64,000 bases of DNA. Origin: Martelella sp. HB161492 (lineage in GTDB: Bacteria; Pseudomonadota; Alphaproteobacteria; Rhizobiales; Rhizobiaceae). The stretch's first letter is position 1. Every line of letters starts with the position of its first letter. Below, piece after piece: positions 26,296 to 34,911 of this stretch. The stretch covers positions 462,301 through 526,300 of the forward strand of contig NZ_JAATVV010000002.1 of assembly GCF_013184775.1 (NCBI RefSeq), in the 5' to 3' direction. A model generated the notes under the pieces. It did no database searches. It worked only from the letters and a program-made list of their open reading frames with translations, and was not told where the DNA came from. Made by a program: the position numbers and the translations under genes.

Positions 26296-26621
26296 AAGGT
26301 CGCCCTTCATAGGGCAGTTGCCACGCCGTTGCAAGCGGTGAGACAGGCATGCAAGGCCGGGTAAAGCCCTACAAAAATCAGGGAAATAACAGCATGCCAG
26401 TGGAAATCTGCACATCAGATTGCCCGTCATTTGGCCAGTTTTAAGCCACTTTTATAACCTCACAATATTGGCATGCGCAAAATGCATATCTTCCATGTTC
26501 AGATGGCACTCCAATTCTGCCACATTCCTCGGTATAACAAAATCAACGAAGCGACGGAGACCTTACAAGCCAAAGCGGTTTGGACCTGAGATCCTCGCAA
26601 ACCCGCCTCGCGGGATGACAA
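26296..26621. other. Intergenic region upstream of the sRNA
   Basis: 326 bp, more AT-rich than its surroundings from about 26380 to 26570. No gene seen; it should contain the promoter of the sRNA at its right end. Confidence 0.4.
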
Positions 26622-26749
26622 AGTTTCGAAGACGCGTACTCCTCCTCCCAACGCGCTTCGATCAGGTTGACGACACTCCTCCTCCCAGTCGTCAGCCACA
26701 CCAAATGACGCTCACCGGATCCTCCTCCCCCGGTGAGCGTTATTTTTTT
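26622..26749 (+). ncRNA. nfeR1: alpha-r14 / NfeR1-like small RNA with three anti-SD loops
   Basis: Three successive hairpins each expose the same CTCCTCCC loop, an anti-Shine-Dalgarno sequence: hairpin 1 26627-26660 (CGAAGaCGCGT ... ACGCGcTTCG), hairpin 2 26668-26694 (TGACGAC ... GTCGTCA), hairpin 3 26708-26740, which is also the rho-independent terminator with a T7 tract. This architecture and the length of about 125 nt match the rhizobial alpha-r14 family, whose S. meliloti member NfeR1 influences osmoadaptation and nodulation through its repeated anti-SD motifs. The 5' end is estimated; the identification rests on the loop motif and terminator, not on an alignment. Confidence 0.75.
26708..26749 (+). 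terminator. Rho-independent terminator of the sRNA
   Basis: ACGCTCACCGG (26708-26718) pairs perfectly with CCGGTGAGCGT (26730-26740), followed by TATTTTTTT. Confidence 0.9.
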
Positions 26750-26984
26750 GCCGGTATGCGCCGATTCCGGCCGGGAAAGCAGAACTCTCCTTCTTTTCTC
26801 AGCCCCCCCATCCAAAGATGCGTTGATGACCGCTTTCCGGGCAGGCTTCGGCCCAAGCCGTGCATTCAACGCATAGGCGACAGGAGCAACGCGCGCTGCC
26901 GCTCACGGCGCGACAGGCGTATATTCAAACCATCAAAAAGGTAGGGCGCGGGATGCGCCGGTGACGAAAGCAAGAGGTGTCGCC

Positions 26985-27128
26985 ATGATGATGATTCGCT
27001 CGTTCAACAACTGGCTCAAATATCGCCAGGCCGTATCGCAGATCAGCCAGCTGAGCGAAAGAAAGCTGTCGGATGTCGGCATCGCACCGGCAAATATTCG
27101 TGCCGTTGCCCGCAAGGCCTGCTTCTGA
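26985..27128 (+). CDS. DUF1127 micro-protein (first of pair)
   Basis: 47 aa, below usual gene-calling length. It reads MMMIRSFNNWLKYRQAVSQI and then SQLSERKLSDVGIAPANI, the classic DUF1127 pattern (YjiS-like): a basic amphipathic first helix, LSxxxLxDIGI, then a basic tail. Three ATG codons in a row open the frame. Alphaproteobacterial DUF1127 proteins have been linked to RNA-related regulation and phosphate/carbon metabolism, but no role can be read from this copy. A second DUF1127 gene follows 219 bp later. Confidence 0.82.
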   Translation: MMMIRSFNNWLKYRQAVSQISQLSERKLSDVGIAPANIRAVARKACF

Positions 27129-27347
27129 GCCCTTTCAATTCTTTCTGCCGGACCTTTTGGCGCTGAAAGCCCAAAACGGGCGCGATAACAGCCTCAATTT
27201 CAGCCATTCACCCTCGATTGCCTACGAAATAGTCGACACTTCGCATAAATGCATGGCAGTTGCACAAGCTTTGCACACCATCTTTGTAAAATACCGACTA
27301 TATGAACGGCCAAGGCAACAAGCCAAGAAAAATCGAGGAAACACTCA

Positions 27348-27491
27348 ATGAACCCCTTTCGACTGACTGGCGCATGGCTCAGCTATCGCCGCACCCGTTC
27401 CCAGCTGCGTCGGCTGAGCGATTACGAACTGAAGGATATCGGCCTGACGAGCTCCGATATCGACCGCGTAGCCTCACGGGCATTCCGCTGA
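27348..27491 (+). CDS. DUF1127 micro-protein (second of pair)
   Basis: 47 aa: MNPFRLTGAWLSYRRTRSQL followed by RRLSDYELKDIGLTSSDIDR, a more canonical DUF1127 core than its neighbour (LSDYELKDIGLTSSDI). A GAGGAA ribosome site stands 7-8 bases before the ATG. It is separate from the first copy by a 219-bp AT-rich leader that probably carries its own promoter, and a strong terminator lies 135 bp downstream. Confidence 0.85.
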   Translation: MNPFRLTGAWLSYRRTRSQLRRLSDYELKDIGLTSSDIDRVASRAFR

Positions 27492-27625
27492 TCTGCGCAC
27501 AGCACGGCGACAATGCCGCGCTGAGACTGCATGAGCCTTACGACAGGCATGTCGGCGAGAAGACGCCCAGCGGGCAAGACCTTGCGGACATGCAGACAAG
27601 CTCACGTGAAATGACCTACGAGTAA

Positions 27626-27658
27626 ACGGCGCCCCTCCCTGCGGCGCCGTTTTCTTTT
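27626..27658 (+). terminator. Rho-independent terminator after the DUF1127 genes
   Basis: ACGGCGCC (27626-27633) pairs with GGCGCCGT (27643-27650), followed by TTTCTTTT. Confidence 0.88.
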
Positions 27659-27786
27659 GTGCATTGATGCATTTCCTTCTGACCCCGGGCGGCAGGCGCA
27701 TCATCGCCGGATCAATGCACTTGTCAGGACGCTATTTCCGCCTATGTTGGGGCACTTTTTCTGAGAAGCATTCTGGAAGCCTGCCC

Positions 27787-28899
27787 ATGTCGACCTTTGG
27801 CCGTTTCACCCCGCTGATTAACGCATTGCCGTCAACCGTTCCCTTTGTCGGGCCGGAGGCACTGGAACGCATCTATGGCAGGCCGATGCAGGCACGCATT
27901 GGCGCCAATGAAAGTGGCTTCGGACCTGCCCCCTCGGTGATCCGCGCCATGCAGGAACAGGCTGGCTCGGTCTGGATGTATGCGGATCCGGAACATTTTG
28001 CGCTGAAGCAGGCGATCGCCACGCATCACGGCCTGTCGCCAAAGAACATCGCCATCGGCGAAGGGGTCGACAGCCTTCTCGGCCTGACGGTCCGGCTGGT
28101 GGTGGAAAAGGGCACCAAAGTCGTCACCTCAAAGGGTGGCTATCCGACCTTCTCCTACCATGTCGACGGTTTCGGCGGTGAGCGTATTGGCGTCGCCTAT
28201 GATGGTGACCGTGAGAACCTGCCCGGCCTGCTTGAAACCGCCATCCGCGAAGATGCGACCATGGTCTATTTCGCCAATCCCGACAATCCGATGGGGAGCT
28301 GGTGGGAAGCGACGGATGTGCTGGAATTTGCCCGCACTCTGCCGGAAACCTGCCTTCTGGTCCTGGACGAGGCCTATTGCGAGTGCGGACCGCTCACCGC
28401 CTTCCCGGACAGCGACAGCCTGATCGATCTGCCGAATGTGCTTCGTTTCCGCACATTTTCCAAGGCCTATGGCCTGGCCGGCGCACGCGTTGGCTACGCC
28501 ATGGGCGCGCCGGAAACAATCGCCATGTTCGACAAGATCCGCAATCACTTCGGCATGCCGCGCCTGAGCATTGTTGCAGCACTTGCCGCCCTTGCCGATC
28601 AACCCTATTTGCAGGCCGTGATCGGCAGGATCCGCGAATCGCGCGACGAGATCGGGCGGATCGCCACCGCAAACGGGTTTGAGGCCCTGCCCTCGGCAAC
28701 CAATTTCGTCGCGGTTGATTGCGGCCGCGATGGCGCCTATGCCCGTGCCATCGTTGAAGCCCTCGGCAAGCGCGGCGTCTTCATCCGCATGCCGGGCATC
28801 GCCCCGCTCGATCGCTGCATCCGCATTTCCACCGGACCGTCCGGCGATATGGAGCAGCTGGAAGCGGCATTGCCGGCCGTTCTCGCCGAACTTGGCTGA
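27787..28899 (+). CDS. Class I/II aminotransferase, HisC-like
   Basis: 370 aa PLP enzyme from the ATG at 27787 (MSTFGRFTPLINALPSTVPF); the frame extends upstream to 27664 without family similarity. Typical fold-type I marks: ARIGANESGFGPAPSVIRAM, FANPDNPMGSWW (Asn/Pro substrate region), VLDEAYCE (Asp that pairs with PLP) and FSKAYGLAGARVGY with the PLP-binding lysine. It resembles histidinol-phosphate aminotransferase but stands apart from any histidine genes, so it may be a broad aromatic or amino-acid transaminase. Confidence 0.88.
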   Translation: MSTFGRFTPLINALPSTVPFVGPEALERIYGRPMQARIGANESGFGPAPSVIRAMQEQAGSVWMYADPEHFALKQAIATHHGLSPKNIAIGEGVDSLLGLTVRLVVEKGTKVVTSKGGYPTFSYHVDGFGGERIGVAYDGDRENLPGLLETAIREDATMVYFANPDNPMGSWWEATDVLEFARTLPETCLLVLDEAYCECGPLTAFPDSDSLIDLPNVLRFRTFSKAYGLAGARVGYAMGAPETIAMFDKIRNHFGMPRLSIVAALAALADQPYLQAVIGRIRESRDEIGRIATANGFEALPSATNFVAVDCGRDGAYARAIVEALGKRGVFIRMPGIAPLDRCIRISTGPSGDMEQLEAALPAVLAELG

Positions 28900-28918
28900 A
28901 CCGCCGGCAGCAGATTTG

Positions 28919-29167
28919 TCAGTGCAGCGTCATCCACTGGCGCGCGGCACGCAGCGCCTGCGCCAGCTGGTCCTTGCTCATGTGGAGCGCCAGCTCCGCA
29001 CGATAACGCTCGGCTCTCTCGTCACCGGCAATCGCTGCGATATTCAGCCACTTATGCGCCTCGACGAAATCGGCCGGTCCGTCATGGCCAGCCGCTGCCC
29101 GCAAGCCGAGCCTGAGGCAGGCTGCGGTGTTGATGCGGGCAAGCGGCGCCTCTTCAGCCATATGCAT
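28919..29167 (-). CDS. Small Sel1-repeat-like protein
   Basis: 82 aa from the ATG at 29167, which has AGGAG 7 bases ahead; alternative ATGs lie at 29173 and 29161. The chain holds one Sel1/TPR-like unit: CLRLGLRAAAGHDGPADFVE then AHKWLNIAAIAGDERA, followed by a helix (MSKDQLAQALRAARQW). Short proteins of this form are common in rhizobia. The function is unknown; Sel1 units mediate protein contacts. Confidence 0.75.
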   Translation of the reverse strand: MHMAEEAPLARINTAACLRLGLRAAAGHDGPADFVEAHKWLNIAAIAGDERAERYRAELALHMSKDQLAQALRAARQWMTLH

Positions 29168-29382
29168 TGTCATTCTCCTATCACCTGTGCCGTCATTGCG
29201 GCCACGGAGCCTTTTGGCCCTTCGTTGAAATCGACAATGCCGCCGAGGCTTTAACAAATCTCCTAACGCATTTGCTTAACAAAATGGTTCAGCGGCACCG
29301 CAGATCTGCAAATGCGATAAAATATATTAAAATCAATACTTTGTACGATTATTCTCGATTTAACATCGGTTTACCATCAAAA

Positions 29383-29418
29383 AAAGCCGTCCAGCTTTTC
29401 CACAGCTGAACGGCTTTT
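29383..29418. terminator. Bidirectional hairpin terminator after the GST gene
   Basis: AAAGCCGTCCAGC (29383-29395) pairs with GCTGAACGGCTTT (29405-29417) with one mismatch; an A-run on one side and a T-run on the other allow either direction. It lies 20 bp past the GST stop. Confidence 0.8.
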
Positions 29419-29438
29419 GACGACAATTTCTGGCGCTG

Positions 29439-30137
29439 TCAGCGGGCTTTCTGGCCGAACAGCACATTCTGCGCGCCCTTGTCGGCGGCAAGGTTCATCT
29501 TGGCGCGCTCATCCTGGCCGACGGAAAGGCCGCGCTTGACCGCCGGGCGGTCCATCACCGCCTCATACCAGCGCTTCAGATGCGGGAAGTCATCAAGGGT
29601 CTGCCCCTGTGCCTCATGCGATTTGACCCAGCCGATCGAAGCCATATCGGCGATGGAGTAATCGCCGCCGAGATAGTCGACCGCGGCAAGACGCGTGTTC
29701 ATCACGCCGTAGAGACGGTTGACCTCATTGGTGTAGCGATTGATTCCATATTCGATTTTCTCAGGTGCATAATTGCGGAAGTGATGCGCCTGTCCTGCCA
29801 TGGGGCCAAGGCCGCCGATCTGCCAGAACAGCCATTCCTCGACGGCGACCCGTGCACGCTCGTCTTCGGGATAGAATTTTTTGAACTTGCGGCCGAGATA
29901 TTGCAGGATCGCCCCCGATTCGAACACCGAGATCGGCGCACCGCCGGGCCCGTCCGGATCAATGATTGCGGGCATGCGGTTATTGGGCGAGATCTTGAGG
30001 AAGTCCGGCTTGAACTGGTCGCCCTTGCCGATATTCACATAATTGACGTTGTAGGGAACGCCGGCCTCTTCCAGGAAAATGGTTATCTTGTAACCGTTTG
30101 GAGTCGGCCAATAATAAAGCTCAATCGGTGTGTTCAC
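29439..30137 (-). CDS. Glutathione S-transferase (YfcG/Nu-class-like)
   Basis: 232 aa. The N-terminal thioredoxin-like domain starts IELYYWPTPNGYKITIFLEE, with the TPNG segment typical of the YfcG/YghU disulfide-bond oxidoreductase GSTs. NRMPAIIDP provides the cis-proline and FESGAILQYL the glutathione-binding Glu-Ser. The helical C-terminal domain ends with the usual YSIADMASIGWV N-capping box. It likely uses glutathione for peroxide or disulfide reduction in the cytoplasm. Single gene with its own terminator. Confidence 0.92.
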   Translation of the reverse strand: MNTPIELYYWPTPNGYKITIFLEEAGVPYNVNYVNIGKGDQFKPDFLKISPNNRMPAIIDPDGPGGAPISVFESGAILQYLGRKFKKFYPEDERARVAVEEWLFWQIGGLGPMAGQAHHFRNYAPEKIEYGINRYTNEVNRLYGVMNTRLAAVDYLGGDYSIADMASIGWVKSHEAQGQTLDDFPHLKRWYEAVMDRPAVKRGLSVGQDERAKMNLAADKGAQNVLFGQKAR

Positions 30138-30247
30138 GACAAATCTCCTTGTCTGTATGCTTCAAGATATAGCGAGGAATCGGCAGGATAAAAGGGAAGT
30201 TACCAAGAGACGTATCCCCTTTTGCCGCGCCCAGAAGGATCGGACCG

Positions 30248-31744
30248 ATGCATTTGAATCATTCCCCCTTTACCGAAATCATCCGGCCGGAGCCGGTCGA
30301 GCCACGCCATTTTGGCGATGCGCGCGAGGCCGTGGCAGCCATCAAGGCGCTCTACAAGCGCAATACGCGCTTCCTGATCGATGCCTTTGTCGGTCTGGCA
30401 AACGGCGCCGAGATCAAGGGACGCTATCGCGCCTGCTATCCGCAGGTCGGCATTGAGATCGGCAGCTACAGCCTGACCGATTCACGCCTCTCCTTCGGCC
30501 ATGTTGCCTCCCCTGGCACCTACACGACGACGCTGACCCATCCGGACCTATTCGAGAACTATCTGATCGAGCAGTTCGACCTTCTGATCCGCAATCACGG
30601 CGTTCCGCTGACAGTGTCCGAATCGGCCACACCCATCCCGCTGCACTTCGCCTTCGGTGAGAATGTTCATGTCGAGGCCAATGTCGCCGCCCTTGCTGAC
30701 GTGCCGCTGCGCGATATCTTCGACACCCCCGACCTCAACACCACCGATGACCTGATTGCCAATGGCGAATATGAGCCGGAATCCGGCGAGCCGCATCCGC
30801 TGGCGCCCTTTACCGCACAGCGTATCGATTACTCGCTGGCTCGCCTCAGCCACTATTCGGCGACCAGTGCGGCGCATTTCCAGAATTTCGTGCTGTTTAC
30901 CAACTACCAGTTCTATGTCGATGAATTCTGCGCCCATGCGCGCAAGCTGATGGCTGAAGGCGGAGGCGGCTATTCGGCCTTTGTCGAACCGGGCAACAAT
31001 GTCACGCTTGCAGGCGCCACAGAACCGGAAGACGGCTTTACCGCCGTCCGCCTGCCGCAAATGCCCGCCTATCATCTGAAGCGGCCGGACAATTCCGGCA
31101 TCACTTTGGTCAATATCGGTGTCGGCCCCTCCAACGCCAAGACGATTACCGACCACGTCGCCGTGCTGCGCCCGCATGCCTGGCTGATGCTGGGCCATTG
31201 CGCCGGTCTGCGCAACTCCCAGCGCCTTGGCGACTATGTGCTTGCCCATGCCTATGTGCGCGAGGACCACGTGCTGGACGACGATCTGCCGGTCTGGGTG
31301 CCGATCCCGGCGCTTGCCGAAATTCAGACAGCACTCGAAGAGGCCGTTGCCGAGGTAACCGGCCTTAAGGGATACGAGCTGAAGCGCATCATGCGCACCG
31401 GCACCGTTGCCACCATCGACAACCGCAACTGGGAACTGCGCGACCAGTCCGGCCCGGTAAAACGGCTCTCCCAGTCCCGCGCCATTGCCCTCGATATGGA
31501 ATCAGCGACCATCGCCGCCAATGGCTTCCGCTTTCGCGTGCCCTATGGAACGCTGCTCTGCGTCTCCGACAGGCCGCTGCATGGTGAGCTGAAACTGCCC
31601 GGCATGGCCACTGCATTCTACAAGACGCAGGTGAGCCAGCATCTTCACATCGGCATCATGGCGATGGAAAAGCTGGCAGCCATGCCGTCTGAGCGGCTCC
31701 ACTCCCGCAAGCTCAGAAGCTTTTACGAAACGGCATTCCAGTAA
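30248..31744 (+). CDS. amn: AMP nucleosidase
   Basis: 498 aa, full length for bacterial AMP nucleosidase, which hydrolyses AMP to adenine and ribose-5-phosphate and so buffers adenylate pools. The N-terminal AMP-nucleosidase-specific domain (EIGSYSLTDSRLSFGHVASP, TTLTHPDLFENYL) is followed by the nucleoside phosphorylase-like catalytic domain (TLVNIGVGPSNAKTITDHVA, WLMLGHCAGLRNSQRLGDYV, ALDMESATIAANGFRFRVPYG). It ends 6 bp from the convergent lipid kinase-like gene. Confidence 0.95.
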   Translation: MHLNHSPFTEIIRPEPVEPRHFGDAREAVAAIKALYKRNTRFLIDAFVGLANGAEIKGRYRACYPQVGIEIGSYSLTDSRLSFGHVASPGTYTTTLTHPDLFENYLIEQFDLLIRNHGVPLTVSESATPIPLHFAFGENVHVEANVAALADVPLRDIFDTPDLNTTDDLIANGEYEPESGEPHPLAPFTAQRIDYSLARLSHYSATSAAHFQNFVLFTNYQFYVDEFCAHARKLMAEGGGGYSAFVEPGNNVTLAGATEPEDGFTAVRLPQMPAYHLKRPDNSGITLVNIGVGPSNAKTITDHVAVLRPHAWLMLGHCAGLRNSQRLGDYVLAHAYVREDHVLDDDLPVWVPIPALAEIQTALEEAVAEVTGLKGYELKRIMRTGTVATIDNRNWELRDQSGPVKRLSQSRAIALDMESATIAANGFRFRVPYGTLLCVSDRPLHGELKLPGMATAFYKTQVSQHLHIGIMAMEKLAAMPSERLHSRKLRSFYETAFQ

Positions 31745-31750
31745 CAGCAT

Positions 31751-32662
31751 TCAGCCATTCGCCAGCGGCGAACCGCGCGGGACAAGCACATTCAGCGCGC
31801 GCGGCTGCTGGCGGATGGTCACATTGGAAATACCGCCGAAAGGATCGCCATCAAGCGCCTGATCCGGCAGATCACTCTCGAAGTGAAGCGTCACCTCTTT
31901 CGGATAAAGCTTGATAATCGCTTCACTTTCATCGACTCGCCCCGAAACGAAATCGAAAGCAAGACGACCGACGATATCGGCTTCCAGCGCCTTGATGAGA
32001 TAAAGGCCAAGCCGCCCGCCCTGCGGCTGGTCGGTATAGGGCAAGGCGTTGCGGTCAATCCGGTTATTGGTGACGCCGACATGGGAGAACAGCCCCTCGC
32101 CGCTGCCGGCATCGGATTCATAGCGGAGACGGAACTGCGGCATATCGCCAAGCACATCCAGCCACGCCCGCAGACTGACCGAAAGCTTGCCCAGCCGTGA
32201 CTGATAATCCATCGTCTCGCGGGAATGGATCATCTGCGCATGCAGCCCGGCGGAGAACTGGTGGATGAAGGGCCGGCCATCGGCGAGCGGAATATCGACG
32301 GAGGCGGCGACGCCATCGGCCAGTTCGCCAAGCGCCTGATCAAGGTCGCTCGCAAAGCCAAGCGCCCGGGCAAAGAGGTTCATCGTCCCAGCCGGCAGCA
32401 CGCCGAGGACTTTTTGCGTGCCGGAAAGCCGGGCTGCCGCCAGCGAGATCGTGCCGTCGCCACCGCCGACCACAAGCCCGTCGAATTCGGCATTTGTTGC
32501 CGCATCATCAATGGCATGCATGACATCGCTGCCCGAAACCGGATCGCAGGCAAATTCGTGCCCCGCCGCAGCAAAAGCAGCATGCGCCTTGTCGCAGAAA
32601 GCCTTCAGATCCGTTGTCTTGAAGGTTCCGCCATCGCGATTGAAGATACCGAGAAACCGCAT
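31751..32662 (-). CDS. Diacylglycerol kinase-like lipid kinase
   Basis: 303 aa from the ATG at 32662 (MRFLGIFNRDGG); the frame stays open to 32860 but that stretch lacks similarity. The DAGK catalytic core is present: FDGLVVGGGDGTISLAAARL, GVLPAGTMNLFARALG, and a C-terminal DGDPFGGISNVTIR strand. It probably phosphorylates a lipid such as diacylglycerol or a sphingoid base. AGGAAAGG lies 9-16 bases ahead of the start. Confidence 0.85.
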   Translation of the reverse strand: MRFLGIFNRDGGTFKTTDLKAFCDKAHAAFAAAGHEFACDPVSGSDVMHAIDDAATNAEFDGLVVGGGDGTISLAAARLSGTQKVLGVLPAGTMNLFARALGFASDLDQALGELADGVAASVDIPLADGRPFIHQFSAGLHAQMIHSRETMDYQSRLGKLSVSLRAWLDVLGDMPQFRLRYESDAGSGEGLFSHVGVTNNRIDRNALPYTDQPQGGRLGLYLIKALEADIVGRLAFDFVSGRVDESEAIIKLYPKEVTLHFESDLPDQALDGDPFGGISNVTIRQQPRALNVLVPRGSPLANG

Positions 32663-32756
32663 TCTGTTCTGCCTTTCCTGAAAGTCCCGCACTGCAGGAC
32701 ACCGCAGAACGATAACGCAGCAGAGACGGAAACGGCCCCCTATTGATAGCAAAAAA

Positions 32757-32781
32757 GGCGCCGAGCGGATCGGCACCTCCT
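32757..32781 (-). terminator. Hairpin terminator (copy 1 of a duplicated element)
   Basis: On the minus strand GGTGCCGA-TCCGC-TCGGCGCC is followed by six T (32751-32756), an ideal rho-independent terminator for transcripts coming from the ETF-QO gene. The same 35-bp segment, without the T-run, occurs at 32986-33020 directly at the ETF-QO stop. Confidence 0.8.
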
Positions 32782-33020
32782 GATTGCTGACAAAGTCATT
32801 CAGATTGCATGCTTGAGGTGGAGTAGCGCCTCCCTCCGTCGTCATCCCCGTGCTTGTCACGGGGATCCAGCTTCATAAGGCATTCAATAGAAAAGTTCTT
32901 TCGCCGCGCAGACGCGCGTCGGCTGGATGCCTGTGACAAGCACAGGCATGCCGTCAAAAAAAGGGAGGTTTGTCAGCTGTCTGAAGGCGCCGAGCGGATC
33001 GGCGCCTCCTGATTGCTACA
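32757..33020. repeat. Direct repeats flanking a palindromic mosaic element
   Basis: The segment GGCGCCGAGCGGATCGGC-A/G-CCTCCTGATTGCT appears at 32757-32792 and 32986-33020. Between them two related sequences lie in inverted orientation: GTCATCCCCGTGCTTGTCAC plus GGGGATCCAGC (32841-32871) and GCTGGATGCCTGTGACAAGC plus ACAGGCATGCCGTC (32923-32956). Each arm is itself palindromic and the base changes between the arms are compensatory (CCCCGTG/CACGGGG versus GCCTGTG/CACAGGC). This is the architecture of a small mosaic or MITE-like repeat. The rest of the 353-bp gap from 32663 to 33015 holds no gene. Confidence 0.7.
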
Positions 33021-34674
33021 TGTTCGGGTAGACCGGTCCCTCACCGCCCTGAGGCGGTACCCAGTTGATATTCTGGTTCGGGTCCTTGATGTCGCAGGTC
33101 TTGCAGTGAACGCAGTTCTGGGCATTGATGACGAAACTCATCGCGCCATCCTTTTCCACCCATTCATAGACACCGGCAGGACAGTAGCGCGTCGACGGGC
33201 CGGCATAGATCTCGTATTCGGACGATGCCTGAAGCGCCGGATCCTTCAGCTGCAGATGAATGGGCTGGTCTTCCTCGTGATTTGTATTGGAGAGAAACAC
33301 GGAGGACAGCCGGTCGAATGTCAGCACGCCATCGGGCTTGGGATAGTCTATCGGCTTGTGCTTTGCCGCCGGCTCCAGCGAGGCGGCATCCGTCTTGCCG
33401 TGGCCAAGCGTGCCGAACAGCGAGAAGCCGAACAGGGTGTTGGTCCACATATCAAGCCCGCCAAGGCCAATGCCGATAAAGGTGCCGAATTTCGACCACA
33501 ACGGCTTGACGTTCCGCACCAGCTTCAGATCCTTGCCGATCGGGCTTTCACGCCAGTCGCTCTCGATCTCGGCAATCTCGTCATTGGCGCGGCCCGCCGC
33601 AAGTGCTTCGGCCACCCGTTCGGCGGCAAGCATGCCAGAAACCACGGCATTATGGCTGCCCTTGATGCGCGGCAGATTGACGAAACCTGCGGAACAGCCA
33701 ATCAGCGCACCGCCTCTGAATGACAGTTTCGGCACGGACTGATAGCCGCCTTCGGAAATGGCGCGCGCGCCGTAGGAGATGCGCTTGGCGCCTTCGAAGG
33801 TCGGGGCGATCGCCGGATGGGTCTTGAAGCGCTGGAACTCCTCAAACGGGAAAAGATAGGGGTTCTTGTAGTTGAGGTGGACAACAAAGCCGACTGCGAC
33901 CTGATTGTCTTCCAGATGATAGAGGAAGGAGCCGCCACCCGTCTTTCCATCAAGCGGCCAGCCAAAGGAATGCTGCACCAGGCCGGGTTTATGCCTTGCA
34001 GGATCGATTTCCCACAATTCCTTGATCCCGATGCCGAATTTCTGCGGCTCGCGATCCTTGTCCAAGGCGAACCGGGCAATCAGCTGCTTGGCAAGCGATC
34101 CGCGCACGCCCTCTCCGATCAGGACATATTTGCCCAGGAGAGCCATGCCCCGGGTGTAATTGGGGCCATGCGAGCCGTCACGCTCGATCCCCATATCGCC
34201 CGTTGCCACGCCGATAACCGCGCCATCATCGCCATAAAGCACTTCAGCGGCGGCGAAGCCCGGATAGATGTCAACACCCAGCGCCTCGGCCTTCTCGGCC
34301 AGCCAGCGACAGACATTGCCGAGCGAGACGATATAGCTGCCGTGATTGTTCATCAAAGGCGGCATCAGGATGTTGGGCAGCGTGATGGAACCGGCCGGCC
34401 CCAAGAGCATGAAGCGATCTCTGGTCACCGGGGTCTTGAAGGGGTGCCCCTCTTCGTCGCGCCAGCCCGGAAGCAGCCGGTCAATGCCAACCGGATCGAC
34501 AACCGCGCCGGACAGGATATGCGCACCAACTTCAGCCCCCTTTTCCAGCACCACCACCGAAAGGTTCTCGTCGAGCTGCTTCAGGCGAATGGCAGCGGCA
34601 AGGCCGGCAGGTCCCGCACCGACAATCACCACATCGAATTCCATGCTCTCGCGCTCAGGCAATTCCTCTGCCAT
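33016..34674 (-). CDS. Electron transfer flavoprotein-ubiquinone oxidoreductase
   Basis: 552 aa, full-length ETF-QO, the inner-membrane enzyme passing electrons from acyl-CoA and amino-acid dehydrogenases (via ETF) to ubiquinone. It has the FAD-binding GAGPAGLAAAIRLKQL near the N-terminus, the quinone-binding/membrane region in the middle, and the C-terminal [4Fe-4S] site with RYCPAGVYEW and NCVHCKTCDIKDP. Upstream to 34911 lies a 237-bp divergent region shared with an SDR gene. Confidence 0.95.
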   Translation of the reverse strand: MAEELPERESMEFDVVIVGAGPAGLAAAIRLKQLDENLSVVVLEKGAEVGAHILSGAVVDPVGIDRLLPGWRDEEGHPFKTPVTRDRFMLLGPAGSITLPNILMPPLMNNHGSYIVSLGNVCRWLAEKAEALGVDIYPGFAAAEVLYGDDGAVIGVATGDMGIERDGSHGPNYTRGMALLGKYVLIGEGVRGSLAKQLIARFALDKDREPQKFGIGIKELWEIDPARHKPGLVQHSFGWPLDGKTGGGSFLYHLEDNQVAVGFVVHLNYKNPYLFPFEEFQRFKTHPAIAPTFEGAKRISYGARAISEGGYQSVPKLSFRGGALIGCSAGFVNLPRIKGSHNAVVSGMLAAERVAEALAAGRANDEIAEIESDWRESPIGKDLKLVRNVKPLWSKFGTFIGIGLGGLDMWTNTLFGFSLFGTLGHGKTDAASLEPAAKHKPIDYPKPDGVLTFDRLSSVFLSNTNHEEDQPIHLQLKDPALQASSEYEIYAGPSTRYCPAGVYEWVEKDGAMSFVINAQNCVHCKTCDIKDPNQNINWVPPQGGEGPVYPNM

Positions 34675-34911
34675 ATCATCCCCTTGAACTGACCTAATGG
34701 TTAGGTGCTTCCACTATACAGCGAACTTCACTTTACAGATATTGGTATCGCTGAAAGCTCCTTAGCTCAACTTTTCACAGACAAGTTTGATCAGGCACAC
34801 ATAGTTGCGCCCAATTCTGATTGATGTGCGCCCTCCGGGGCGGTTAATGTAGCGACCAAACGACCGACAGCCACCCGATGGCTGGCCCCTAGAACAATAA
34901 GGAGACATCCC

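Noticed and set aside
26543-26869. Minus-strand open frame of 108 codons across the sRNA
   Set aside because: It overlaps the three hairpins and terminator of the sRNA and shows no protein family.
27302-27625. 107-codon plus frame
   Set aside because: It overlaps the DUF1127 gene at 27348 in another frame, and the DUF1127 reading is clearly real.
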